Shown here piece after piece: positions 43,056 through 50,919 of a stretch of DNA of 64,000 nt. The notes under the pieces are model-generated. The model was not told the DNA's origin. It was given only the letters and a program-made list of their open reading frames with translations, and did not search any database. The stretch comes from Sphingomonas jatrophae. GTDB taxonomy: Bacteria; Pseudomonadota; Alphaproteobacteria; Sphingomonadales; Sphingomonadaceae. The DNA is taken from the NCBI RefSeq assembly GCF_900113315.1, contig NZ_FOZG01000002.1, positions 558,001-622,000 on the forward strand, given 5' to 3'. Position numbers and translations under genes: made by a program. Position 1 is the stretch's first letter. Each line of letters starts with the position of its first letter.

Positions 43056-45092
43056 ATGCGATCGATTGTCACACCTGCACCGGTTCGCCTAAGCCGTGCC
43101 GGGGAGGATCGCACTGTGACCGCTGAGACCGACACGCTCGTCAAACCCGACATGGTGGCGGTGCTCCAGCGGACCCACGTCAGCAAGGATCTCCACGGCT
43201 TTCTGCTGCCGACGCTCGAGGCGGTGTCGAACGCGATGCACGGGATAGAGGCGCGCTTCCGCGATGACGCCCGCAAGCAGGGCACGATCGAAATCGCGAT
43301 GTCGAGCATCAACGATCCCCAGCACCTGATGATCTCGATTACCGACAACGGCATCGGTCTCGACGACGGCAACTACCGCTCGTTCAAGACCCCGTTTTCA
43401 GGCCACAAGCTTCAGCAGAATGGCCGCGGCTTCGGCCGCTTCATCGCCTTCAAGGTGTTCAACCGCATCCTCTACTCGAGCCGGTTCGAGGCACTGCCGG
43501 CGCCCGACAGGCGCACCTTCCGTTTCGACATCCACCGGGAGGACGAACTTATCTACCATGACGGCGAGCCGGACTTTGCGCATCTCGGCCTTCGCGTCGA
43601 CTATGACGAGCCCCGCCCCGAGTGGCACGAGCTGATCGCCACGCTCGACGAGAGCGACATCGCCGACCATATCGGCAGCCACTTCCTGCCGCATTTCCTC
43701 TACCGCTGGCTGCCCGAGATCACGATCCGGTTCGACGACGCCGAGGCCAGCAGCATCACCGCCCACTTCAAGAACATCTTCGTCCAGTCGGAATTGGGCT
43801 CCTTCGACGTCCAGATCGATGGCAAGGCAGAGACGATCGACTATTCGCTGACCAAGGTGCCGCGCACCCGGTCGTTCAAAAACCACAGCCTGCTGTTCGC
43901 CGCGGGCGATCGCATCGTCGGCAATCCGCGCGACCTCACCAATCTGCTCGGCCAGCCCGCCTTCATGGACGATCAGGACAAGCCCTATATCGTGATCGGC
44001 GTTGTGCGATCGGACGCGTTCGAGACGCGGCTGAACGACGCGCGGACCGGGATCAACATTTCGCCGGCGATCATTGAAGAGATTGTCGGTGCGGTCGGCG
44101 ACATCATTCAGTCGACCGAGAAGAGCCAAATTGACAAGATCAAGACGACTCAATCGCGCGATCTCGAGACGGCGCTCCAGGAAAATCCGATCCTTCGGAT
44201 CGGGCTCAAAGGTCAGTCGATTTCGAGTTACGTCGCGGGAAAGCCGAACAACTGGAAGGCGCAGCAGTTCGTGTCGGACCTCGCGATCGAGCGTTACCGC
44301 GTGTCGCGGGATCTGACCAAGGCGATCACCAGCGCGGCCAACGACCCCGACAACTACATGACCAACATCAAGGACATCGTCGACAAGATCGATGCCTCCA
44401 ACAAGGAGGCGCTCGCCGAGTATGTCGTCCACCGCAAGAAGGTGATCGAGCTGATCGAGGCCGCGCGCAAATATGGCTCGAGCGGCACCCACGCGCCCGA
44501 AGACACGATCCACGATCTCGTCTTCCACCGCTTTTCGGACAGCGTCGATACCGACTATTTCGAGCACAATCTGTGGCTGGTCGACGACGCGCTGGCGTTC
44601 CTGCCGTACATCTCGAGCGACCGCGCGATGCACGGCAAGGGCCGCAAGAAAGGCGACAAGATCGCCGATCTCGCCTTCTTCGATGACAGCCTCGTCCTCG
44701 GCGACAATGACGGCACGACGATCACGATCATCGAGTTCAAGCGGCCGAGCCGCGACGATTACCGGTTCGGAGACGTCAAGCACGATCCCGTCATGCAGGT
44801 GATCGAGACGCTCAAGGACGCCACCATGGCGGGCGGGATCGCGCGGACGGACGGTTCGCACTTCGCGTTCCGCGGCGTCGTGCGCCGGTTTGGCTATATC
44901 GTCGCGGACCTGAAGCCGTCACTCGTGAATGTGCTGCGCAACCACGACTTTAAGAACGACTGGAACCCTGACATCTACGTTCGCTACCGCGACAACGAGC
45001 AGATCTTCATCCAGGCTATGGGCTACGATACGCTGATCGCCCATGCCAAAAAGCGCAACCAGGCCTTCTTCAGCGTCCTGTTCGGTGATTAG
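43056..45092 (+). CDS. GHKL ATPase with C-terminal PD-(D/E)XK-like nuclease domain
   Basis: This 678-aa protein has an N-terminal GHKL ATP-binding domain: N-box LEAVSNAMHGIEAR (about 52-65), ITDNGIGLDDG (about 95-105) and GRGFGRFIAFKVF (about 123-135). A middle helical region of about 300 residues follows. The C-terminal part reads KIADLAFFDDSL, then TITIIEFKRPSR and DPVMQVIETL (about 535-585), giving the D...ExK...Q pattern of a PD-(D/E)XK nuclease. ATG at 43056 has GAGGA upstream; GTG at 43116 also has a good site. It follows the RecD-like gene on the same strand. It could be an ATP-gated DNA nuclease (inference). Confidence 0.85.
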   Translation: MRSIVTPAPVRLSRAGEDRTVTAETDTLVKPDMVAVLQRTHVSKDLHGFLLPTLEAVSNAMHGIEARFRDDARKQGTIEIAMSSINDPQHLMISITDNGIGLDDGNYRSFKTPFSGHKLQQNGRGFGRFIAFKVFNRILYSSRFEALPAPDRRTFRFDIHREDELIYHDGEPDFAHLGLRVDYDEPRPEWHELIATLDESDIADHIGSHFLPHFLYRWLPEITIRFDDAEASSITAHFKNIFVQSELGSFDVQIDGKAETIDYSLTKVPRTRSFKNHSLLFAAGDRIVGNPRDLTNLLGQPAFMDDQDKPYIVIGVVRSDAFETRLNDARTGINISPAIIEEIVGAVGDIIQSTEKSQIDKIKTTQSRDLETALQENPILRIGLKGQSISSYVAGKPNNWKAQQFVSDLAIERYRVSRDLTKAITSAANDPDNYMTNIKDIVDKIDASNKEALAEYVVHRKKVIELIEAARKYGSSGTHAPEDTIHDLVFHRFSDSVDTDYFEHNLWLVDDALAFLPYISSDRAMHGKGRKKGDKIADLAFFDDSLVLGDNDGTTITIIEFKRPSRDDYRFGDVKHDPVMQVIETLKDATMAGGIARTDGSHFAFRGVVRRFGYIVADLKPSLVNVLRNHDFKNDWNPDIYVRYRDNEQIFIQAMGYDTLIAHAKKRNQAFFSVLFGD

Positions 45093-45412
45093 ACGCTCAC
45101 TGGCTCATGATCTTACCTAGGGCGCTACGGCTGCATGCACCGCCGTTGACCGTCATCGGTCGGCGTCGGCCGGTTGGTAAGGTTTTTTGCTACTGAAACA
45201 GGGACAGGAAGTCGGCCTCGCCCGCGACCACCGCCATGCGATCGCGGACATCGGCTTGATCAAGGGAGATGCGCCTTAGGTCGCTGCTATGCTTTCGGGT
45301 GAGCGACGATCTGCGGTGGGATACCGCTGCCGCATCGCCTGAGGGTTGCTGACGTGGCCTGACGACCACAGTCAGGACGAAAGCTGCGCCACCAGCAATG
45401 GAGGAACAGACG
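45093..45412. other. Non-coding gap before the XRE regulator
   Basis: These 320 bp contain a short hairpin (GACCG-TCAT-CGGTC near 45149-45162) followed 20 bp later by a T6 run at 45183-45188, which could weakly terminate the GHKL-nuclease gene. The remainder presumably includes the promoter of the XRE gene. Nothing else is seen. Confidence 0.35.
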
Positions 45413-46138
45413 ATGACCCTTTATACTTCCATCATGGCGCTCGGCGACCGCGTGAAGACGCTCCGCAAGGAGCGAGCGATGACCCAGGAGGATCTGGCTG
45501 GACGGTCAGGCCTGGCGCTTGCGACAATCCAGCGCGCGGAGCGGGGCGAGCGGCTCTCTGCCGACACCATCGCGTCGCTGGCGGCCGCGTTCGACCTCCA
45601 CGCAACCGACCTGACCTCTTCGGAGCAGGCGCAGGACGATCAGCCCTATCTTCCGCTGGAGACGATCCGCAGCGGACGCCAACTTGTGGGTCTGATCGGG
45701 CGGGGCGAGTCGCTCGACTTCAGCTTCGTCGAACTGAGCGATCTCGGCCAGGCGGAACTCGTCGAACAGCTTCAAACCTGGTGTTCGCCGCTCGGCCCGA
45801 GCCGCATTCCGGCCGGTGCCGTTGCGCAGGTGAAGCTGGAACTCGAAGCCCTGCGGCTTCTCAACGCCATGGCCGAGCACGGTCTGACCGTCACGGGCGC
45901 CACCTTCACAGTCACGGCCTACGAGGTCGATGACGATTGTGGCGCGGGACAGCCCGTACTCATGGGGCAATGCGACTATGTCTGCGCGGTGCTGCGGGTG
46001 GGCACGCGGGACGAACTCGTCGACCGGGCCTATGTGATGGATGGCCTGGGCAAATGGGAGAACCCCGGCCCGGAAGTCGTCTTCCCGCCGCAGCCCGACA
46101 CAATGGAAGACTGGCTGCGCGACCTTGGAACCGCCTAG
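45413..46138 (+). CDS. XRE-family regulator with a C-terminal effector-like domain
   Basis: This 241-aa protein has a classical XRE HTH (about residues 8-65: LGDRVKTLRKERAMTQEDLA, then LALATIQRAERGERLSADTI) and an acidic C-terminal domain of about 170 residues that I do not recognise. The ATG at 45413 has GAGGA 7 bp upstream; an ATG at 45398 is also in frame. It may control the upstream defence genes or the element, but nothing in the sequence proves it. Confidence 0.85.
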   Translation: MTLYTSIMALGDRVKTLRKERAMTQEDLAGRSGLALATIQRAERGERLSADTIASLAAAFDLHATDLTSSEQAQDDQPYLPLETIRSGRQLVGLIGRGESLDFSFVELSDLGQAELVEQLQTWCSPLGPSRIPAGAVAQVKLELEALRLLNAMAEHGLTVTGATFTVTAYEVDDDCGAGQPVLMGQCDYVCAVLRVGTRDELVDRAYVMDGLGKWENPGPEVVFPPQPDTMEDWLRDLGTA

Positions 46139-46705
46139 GCGGCTTACACGGCTGGGCGGCGAGCTCGCTCGGCGACGGTCTCGCTCAGCTGTTTAATGGA
46201 GCTGGTGTTGGAGCCGAGGCGCATCGAACCTCTGACCTTCGGAACGCCATTGCGACAGTCCGTCTTCCGACCATTGGCCGGCCGGATTGCATAATTCTAA
46301 TCTGAACACACAGGCAAAATGACTGAAATATCTTTTTTGAAGCGGCCAGTCTGGTTTCCACCCAAACTGTCGGGCGATCGGCATTCGTACGTCTCAGGGA
46401 TTGTTGCCAAGCGGGCGCCTCCCGCCCCTTTTCAGCGTGTTACCTAATCCCAAAGGCTGAAGTTCGCTTCGAGTGGCTCACATGGTGATTCGCGCGACAC
46501 GGCTCGCGGTAGCTGCGAGCGCGATCGCGCTTGCAGCGCCATGCATGTCGTAAAGGTGCCGATGAGACTAGCGACCCCGCGATTCGTCTCCGCTCTACCG
46601 AGGCACAAAGCGTCTTTTGCCGGCTGCTGTCGCCTCAACATTTCCCCAACGATCCCTCAGGCCATAGGATCGTAAGGGAAGGGGCTATCCTGCTTGGAGC
46701 TGTTT
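46139..46705. other. Gene-free stretch between the XRE and AlpA-like genes
   Basis: This stretch of about 570 bp is less GC-rich (for example 46290-46345) and has no convincing reading frame on either strand. It contains one copy of GTGTTACCTA at 46437-46446, a motif repeated next to the tRNA. It may be a relict of an integrase gene or a control region; I see no integrase motifs. Confidence 0.4.
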
Positions 46706-46912
46706 ATGGCCACAGATGCTCACACACCCACGCGCCTTATCAGGCTGCCTGAAGTCAAGCTTCGGACTGGGCTCGCCCGATCATCCATCTATCGCATGAT
46801 GGAGGACGGCGGCTTTCCACGCCCTCGCAAGCTCGGGCCGCGGGCCGTTGCATGGCTTGTAAATGACATCGATCAGTGGATCGACAGCCGACCTGCGAAG
46901 CCGGCCGGTTGA
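46706..46912 (+). CDS. AlpA-family helix-turn-helix protein (excisionase/regulator)
   Basis: This 68-aa protein has the MerR-like AlpA HTH: RLIRLPEVKLRTGLARSSIY, then RMMEDGGFPRPRKLGPRAVAW with the final WLVNDIDQWI. AlpA proteins regulate integrase genes or act as recombination directionality factors in integrated elements. ATG at 46706 has GGAG close upstream. Its position 170 bp from a tRNA gene fits an element end. Confidence 0.88.
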   Translation: MATDAHTPTRLIRLPEVKLRTGLARSSIYRMMEDGGFPRPRKLGPRAVAWLVNDIDQWIDSRPAKPAG

Positions 46913-47018
46913 GGCTGCAAGGAAGAGAAAAGCTGGCGTAAGCTCGGCGGATTCGGAGGACAGCGTGACAGACTCATCTGACAGACCGATCGGCCCTCGC
47001 CTCCCCGTTTGGAGGGGC

Positions 47019-47040
47019 GTGTTACCTAGTGTGTTACCTA
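47019..47040. repeat. Tandem GTGTTACCTA motifs near the tRNA end of the element
   Basis: GTGTTACCTA occurs at 47019-47028 and 47031-47040, 12 bp apart, and a third copy lies at 46437-46446. Short repeated motifs beside an attachment site are typical arm-type integrase or excisionase binding sites; that function is inferred. Confidence 0.5.
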
Positions 47041-47084
47041 GAGCCACTCGGGTGAGGGATGGCCCCTGCTAACCCTTTGAAAAA

Positions 47085-47130
47085 TGGCGCGCCCGGAACG
47101 ATTCGAACGTCCGACCCTCAGATTCGTAGT
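47085..47130. other. Probable attachment site (tRNA-Arg 3' half)
   Basis: Tyrosine integrases of conjugative elements commonly target the 3' half of tRNA genes and leave the tRNA intact. Here the tRNA 3' end abuts an AlpA gene and repeated motifs, with core chromosome on the other side. The matching second copy would lie left of the window. Exact limits cannot be set from one end. Confidence 0.45.
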
Positions 47131-47161
47131 CTGATGCTCTATCCAGCTGAGCTACGGGCGC
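47085..47161 (-). tRNA. tRNA-Arg (anticodon ACG)
   Basis: The minus strand folds into a complete 77-nt tRNA including an encoded CCA (47085-47087). The acceptor GCGCCCG pairs with CGGGCGC, the anticodon stem TCAGA/TCTGA encloses CTACGAA with anticodon ACG (complement of 47125-47127), and the T-loop is TTCGAAT. The 3' end points toward the mobile element to the left. Confidence 0.96.
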
Positions 47162-47277
47162 GTGGGATGGGCCGGATAGCCGCGTCCTCCGGGGGGCGCA
47201 ACCCCTGTCGTCGAAATAATCGTGCGCGCCGCTCCGCCGCTTTCCCGGCCGCGGTGAAGCCATTAAGCCCGTAGCCC

Positions 47278-47760
47278 ATGCGCCGCTTCCTTCCCCTGCT
47301 GCTCGTCGCGGGCTGCACCGCCTCGCACAAGGGCTATCCGTCGCTGGCCCCCCGCCCGATCGAGCAGCAGGCGCTGTTCGAGGAGCCGGAGCGCGCCACG
47401 CCTGCCGCCACGCGCGATCCCGCGCTCGACGCCAAGGTGGCCGAGGTGGTGGCGCGGCTGGACGCGGCCGAGCGCGACTTTGCCGAGGCGCTGGCTGCGC
47501 TTCGCCGCACCGGCTCTGCGCCGGCGGTCGGAAGCGAGGCGTGGATCGCCGCGCAGCTCGCGCTCACCCGGCTCGATGCCGCGCGTGGGCCCGCCTCGCA
47601 GGCGCTGGCGGATCTCGACGCGCTGCGCCTTGCGGCAGCACAGGCCGCCACGCCGCCCGACACGGCCGCACTCGACGCCGCGCGCAGCCGCGCCGAGGCG
47701 CTGGAGGCAGCGCAGCGCGCCGCCTACCAGGCCGAAGCCGCACGCCTGCCGGCCGCCTGA
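47278..47760 (+). CDS. Putative lipoprotein, Ala-rich helical
   Basis: This 160-aa protein starts MRRFLPLLLVAGCTASHKGY, a lipoprotein signal with Cys13. The rest is Ala-rich and predicted helical or coiled-coil (LDAKVAEVVARLDAAERDFA). It is the first core gene after the tRNA. I do not recognise a function; a structural envelope role is possible. Confidence 0.75.
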   Translation: MRRFLPLLLVAGCTASHKGYPSLAPRPIEQQALFEEPERATPAATRDPALDAKVAEVVARLDAAERDFAEALAALRRTGSAPAVGSEAWIAAQLALTRLDAARGPASQALADLDALRLAAAQAATPPDTAALDAARSRAEALEAAQRAAYQAEAARLPAA

Positions 47761-47810
47761 GCCGCCCGGTTCATCGACCGTTCAATCGCATCAGCAGAAG
47801 CGCCGCGATC

Positions 47811-48239
47811 GTGTCCGCCCTCGCCCTAGCGCTCCTTGCGGCCCCGGCCGCCCCGTCCGCGCCGGCCGTCGCGCAGCTCACCATCCGGCAGAGCCTGATC
47901 GTGCGCGTGCCCGCGCGCCCGCCGCTCCCGCAGCGCAAGATCGTCTGGAAGGAGAAGAAGGGTCCACGCTGCATCGGCATGGACCAGCTAGCCGGCGCCG
48001 TCGTGACCGAGCGCGACAGCGTCGACCTGATCCTGCGTGGGGGCGATCGGATGCGGGCGGAATTCACCCGCTCCTGCCCCGGCCTGTCCTTCTATACCGG
48101 CTTCTATGTCCTGCCGACGATGGACCGGAAGATCTGCGCCGATCGCGATTCGATCCGCGATCGCTCCGGCGGCGAGTGCGCGGTGGAACGCTTTCGCCGG
48201 CTGGTGCCCGTCGAAGCGCCAGCGGCGAAGCGCCGCTGA
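47811..48239 (+). CDS. Exported hypothetical protein
   Basis: This protein of about 142 aa has a signal peptide (ALALALLAAPAAPSAPAVAQ) and a small mature domain with four cysteines (PRCIGMDQL, SCPGL, ICADRD, ECAVER), probably disulfide-bonded in the periplasm. The GTG at 47811 sets the signal peptide at the N-terminus; the longer open frame is a shadow of the preceding gene. Function unknown. Confidence 0.7.
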   Translation: MSALALALLAAPAAPSAPAVAQLTIRQSLIVRVPARPPLPQRKIVWKEKKGPRCIGMDQLAGAVVTERDSVDLILRGGDRMRAEFTRSCPGLSFYTGFYVLPTMDRKICADRDSIRDRSGGECAVERFRRLVPVEAPAAKRR

Positions 48240-48345
48240 GCGGGACCGCCCGGGCTGATTCGCTTGACTTTGGGCATCGGCGCAGCCTAGCGCCGCTCTT
48301 GTCCGCGGCCCCCGTGCTGGGCGCGCCGCACTGACCGGGCCGCCC

Positions 48346-49782
48346 ATGACCTTTGCCGATATCGGCCTTTCCGACGAACTGCTCCGCGCGCTGGACGAGT
48401 CCGGCTACAAGGATCCGACCCCGGTGCAGGCCGCGGCGATCCCGCCCGTGCTGATGAACCGCGATCTGATCGCGATCGCGCAGACCGGCACGGGCAAGAC
48501 CGCATCGTTCGTGCTGCCGATGATCGACATCCTGGCACAGGGCCGCGCCCGCGCGATGATGCCGCGCAGCCTGATCCTCGAGCCCACGCGCGAACTGGCG
48601 GCGCAGGTCGCCGAGAATTTCGAGAAATACGGCAAGTATCACAAGCTCTCGATGGCGCTGCTGATCGGCGGCGTGCAGATGGGCGATCAGGTCAAGGCGC
48701 TGGAAAAGGGCGTCGACGTGCTGATCGCGACGCCCGGCCGCCTCAAGGATCTGTTCGAGCGCGGCAAGATCCTGCTGTCCGGCTGCTCGATCCTCGTCAT
48801 CGACGAAGCGGATCGCATGCTCGACATGGGCTTCATCCCCGACATCGAGGAAATCTGCGCCAAGCTGCCGCCGACGCGGCAGACCTTGCTCTTCTCCGCG
48901 ACGATGCCGGGGCCGATCAAGAAGCTGGCCGATCGCTTCCTGTCCAATCCCAAGCAGGTCGAGGTCGCCCGCCCAGCTACCACCAACGCCTCGATCGAGC
49001 AGGCGTTGGTGGAGACGAGCGCGCGCGCCAAGCGTGACGTGCTGCGCGATCTGCTGCGCGCGGACGATGTGCGCACCGCGATCATCTTCGCCAATCGCAA
49101 GACGACGGTGCGCGAACTCGCCACCTCGCTTCAGCGCAACAACTTCGCTGCCAGCCAGATCCATGGCGACATGGAGCAGTCGGAGCGCCTGCGCGAGCTG
49201 GAGCGGTTCAAGGCGGGCGAGATCAACATCCTCGTCGCCTCCGACGTCGCCGCGCGCGGTCTCGACATCAAGGGCGTCAGCCACGTCTTCAACTTCGACG
49301 TGCCGTGGCATCCTGACGATTACGTCCACCGCATCGGCCGCACCGGCCGCGCGGGCGCGACGGGCAAGGCCTTCACTCTCGCCACCCCCGACGATGCCGA
49401 GGCGGTCGCCAACATCGAGAAGCTGACCGGCAGCCCGATCCCGCGCGTCGCCGGCAGCGCCGCGCCGGCCGTGAGTGAGCCGGAGGCCGAGCCCGCTGAG
49501 CGTGAACCCCGTCGCGAGCGTCGCCGTGAGCGCGAGGCCCCCCGCCGCGGGCGCGAGCCGCGACGCGATGACCGCCGCGACGCACCGCGCGAGACTGCGC
49601 GGGAAACGCCGCGCGAGGAGCGCCGCCCGGCCCGCCATGACGAGCGCCCACGCTCCGGCAGCTACGGCTCGGAGCCGGCGGACGATGGCTGGAACGGCCC
49701 CGTGCCCGCCTTCTTGGCGTTCGGCTTCGGCACGGGCGGCCTTGCCGGGCCGGTCAGCGACGAAAGCGGCGACGAAGCCTGA
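48346..49782 (+). CDS. DEAD-box ATP-dependent RNA helicase (RhlE-like)
   Basis: This 478-aa protein has the Q motif (FADIGLSDELLRAL, DPTPVQAAAIP), Walker A AQTGTGKT, DEAD motif VIDEADRMLDMGF, SAT (LLFSATMP), and motif VI HRIGRTGRAG. The C-terminal 110 residues are an Arg/Glu-rich tail with RRERRREREAPRRGREPR-type repeats that should bind RNA. It unwinds RNA in ribosome assembly or RNA turnover. Length is typical of RhlE-type proteins. Confidence 0.95.
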   Translation: MTFADIGLSDELLRALDESGYKDPTPVQAAAIPPVLMNRDLIAIAQTGTGKTASFVLPMIDILAQGRARAMMPRSLILEPTRELAAQVAENFEKYGKYHKLSMALLIGGVQMGDQVKALEKGVDVLIATPGRLKDLFERGKILLSGCSILVIDEADRMLDMGFIPDIEEICAKLPPTRQTLLFSATMPGPIKKLADRFLSNPKQVEVARPATTNASIEQALVETSARAKRDVLRDLLRADDVRTAIIFANRKTTVRELATSLQRNNFAASQIHGDMEQSERLRELERFKAGEINILVASDVAARGLDIKGVSHVFNFDVPWHPDDYVHRIGRTGRAGATGKAFTLATPDDAEAVANIEKLTGSPIPRVAGSAAPAVSEPEAEPAEREPRRERRREREAPRRGREPRRDDRRDAPRETARETPREERRPARHDERPRSGSYGSEPADDGWNGPVPAFLAFGFGTGGLAGPVSDESGDEA

Positions 49783-49845
49783 TCCGGCGGCGGTAGCGCG
49801 TCCGCTTAACCAGCCCCTTACCTCCGCCGGCTAGATCCGGCCGGC

Positions 49846-50919
49846 ATGGGATCGCTCGCTCTGCCCGCATTGCCGATGTGGCTCGCTGCCGCTGCCCTGC
49901 TCGCCCTGCTGGCGGTGCGGGGGGCCGTGCCGCGCGGGCGGCGGCGGCGCGTGCGCGTCGCTGTGGTGGCGCGGGCGCTGCTGCCGCGGCGCGTCCTGCG
50001 CTCCGCCTCGGGCCGGCTCGACATTGCCGCCTTCCTCTTCTCCGCCCTGCTCGCCGGCAGCATGCTCGGCTGGGCGCTGGTTTCGGCGAACTGGTGGGGC
50101 GATCAAGCGACGGCGCTGCTCGGCCATGGCCCTGTACTTGCGCGCCTGCCCGGCTGGGCCGCCATCCCGCTCGTCACCGTCGCGCTGTTCGTTGCCTATG
50201 AGGCGGCCTATTGGCTGAACCACTGGCTCAGCCACCGCGTGCCGGCGCTCTGGGCGTTCCACAAGGTGCATCACAGCGCCGAATCGCTGTCGCTGCTCAC
50301 CAATTTCCGCGTCCACCCGGTCGACACGATCGTCTTCTACAACATGGCCGCCGCGCTGATGGGGGTGACGGGGGCGCTCTGCGCGCGACTGATCGGGCCG
50401 TCGGCGCAGGCGGTGGTCGGCGGATCCAATGCAATCGTCTTCGCCGCCACGATCGTGCTGACCTACCTGCAGCACTCGCACATCTGGATCGCCTGGCCCG
50501 GCGCGCTCGGCCGGCTGTTGATGAGCCCCGCACACCACCAGCTGCACCACAGCGCCGACCCGCGCCATCACGGGCGCAACTTCGGCTCGACGTTGGCGCT
50601 GTTCGATCGCCTGGCAGGCACCCTGCTAATTCCCACGCTCAAGCGCGAGAAGCTGAGCTTCGGTGTCGAGGATGCCGGCACAGCGCCGCACGGCTTCCGG
50701 GATGCGGTGCTACGCCCGTTCGTGGAAGCGGCGGGCACCCTGGCGCCGCCCACTCCGGCGCGCGAAAATCGCGCCCCGGCCCGACGCCGGGGCGCGGACC
50801 CGATCAGGCGGTCTTTTCGACCGAGGCCGTGTAGATCGCGTCGATCGCCTGCCCCAGCGCCGCGTCGAACTCCTCGTCGCTCATCTGGAAGCGCAGATCC
50901 TCCAGCAGCGCACGGCTGA
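49846..50919 (+). CDS. Sterol desaturase/fatty acid hydroxylase family membrane protein
   Basis: This protein of up to 357 aa has several hydrophobic helices and the histidine clusters of the family: HWLSHRVPALWAFHKVHHS, NFRVHPVD and SPAHHQLHHSADPRHHGRNF, which bind a di-iron centre. The substrate is not known. The reading frame continues past the expected end (about residue 305) through a strong hairpin and 116 bp into the convergent aldolase gene, giving a basic low-complexity tail. The native stop may have been lost. Confidence 0.85.
   Translation: MGSLALPALPMWLAAAALLALLAVRGAVPRGRRRRVRVAVVARALLPRRVLRSASGRLDIAAFLFSALLAGSMLGWALVSANWWGDQATALLGHGPVLARLPGWAAIPLVTVALFVAYEAAYWLNHWLSHRVPALWAFHKVHHSAESLSLLTNFRVHPVDTIVFYNMAAALMGVTGALCARLIGPSAQAVVGGSNAIVFAATIVLTYLQHSHIWIAWPGALGRLLMSPAHHQLHHSADPRHHGRNFGSTLALFDRLAGTLLIPTLKREKLSFGVEDAGTAPHGFRDAVLRPFVEAAGTLAPPTPARENRAPARRRGADPIRRSFRPRPCRSRRSPAPAPRRTPRRSSGSADPPAAHG
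50765..50795 (-). terminator. Rho-independent terminator of the aldolase operon
   Basis: GCGCCCCGGC and GCCGGGGCGC form a perfect 10-bp stem around a CCGAC loop (50771-50795). On the minus strand it is followed by GATTTT. It lies 8 bp past the stop of the last gene of the tkt-gap-pgk-aldolase operon. Confidence 0.8.

Noticed and set aside
43398-44861. A 487-codon minus-strand frame inside the GHKL-nuclease gene
   Set aside because: The opposite strand has ATPase and nuclease motifs; this frame is a shadow.
45148-45190. Rho-independent terminator after the GHKL-nuclease gene
   Set aside because: The stem is only 5 bp and lies 20 bp away from the T run, too weak to call as a feature.
46444-46641. 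A 65-codon minus-strand frame in the gene-free stretch
   Set aside because: No ribosome site, no protein-like pattern and no context support.
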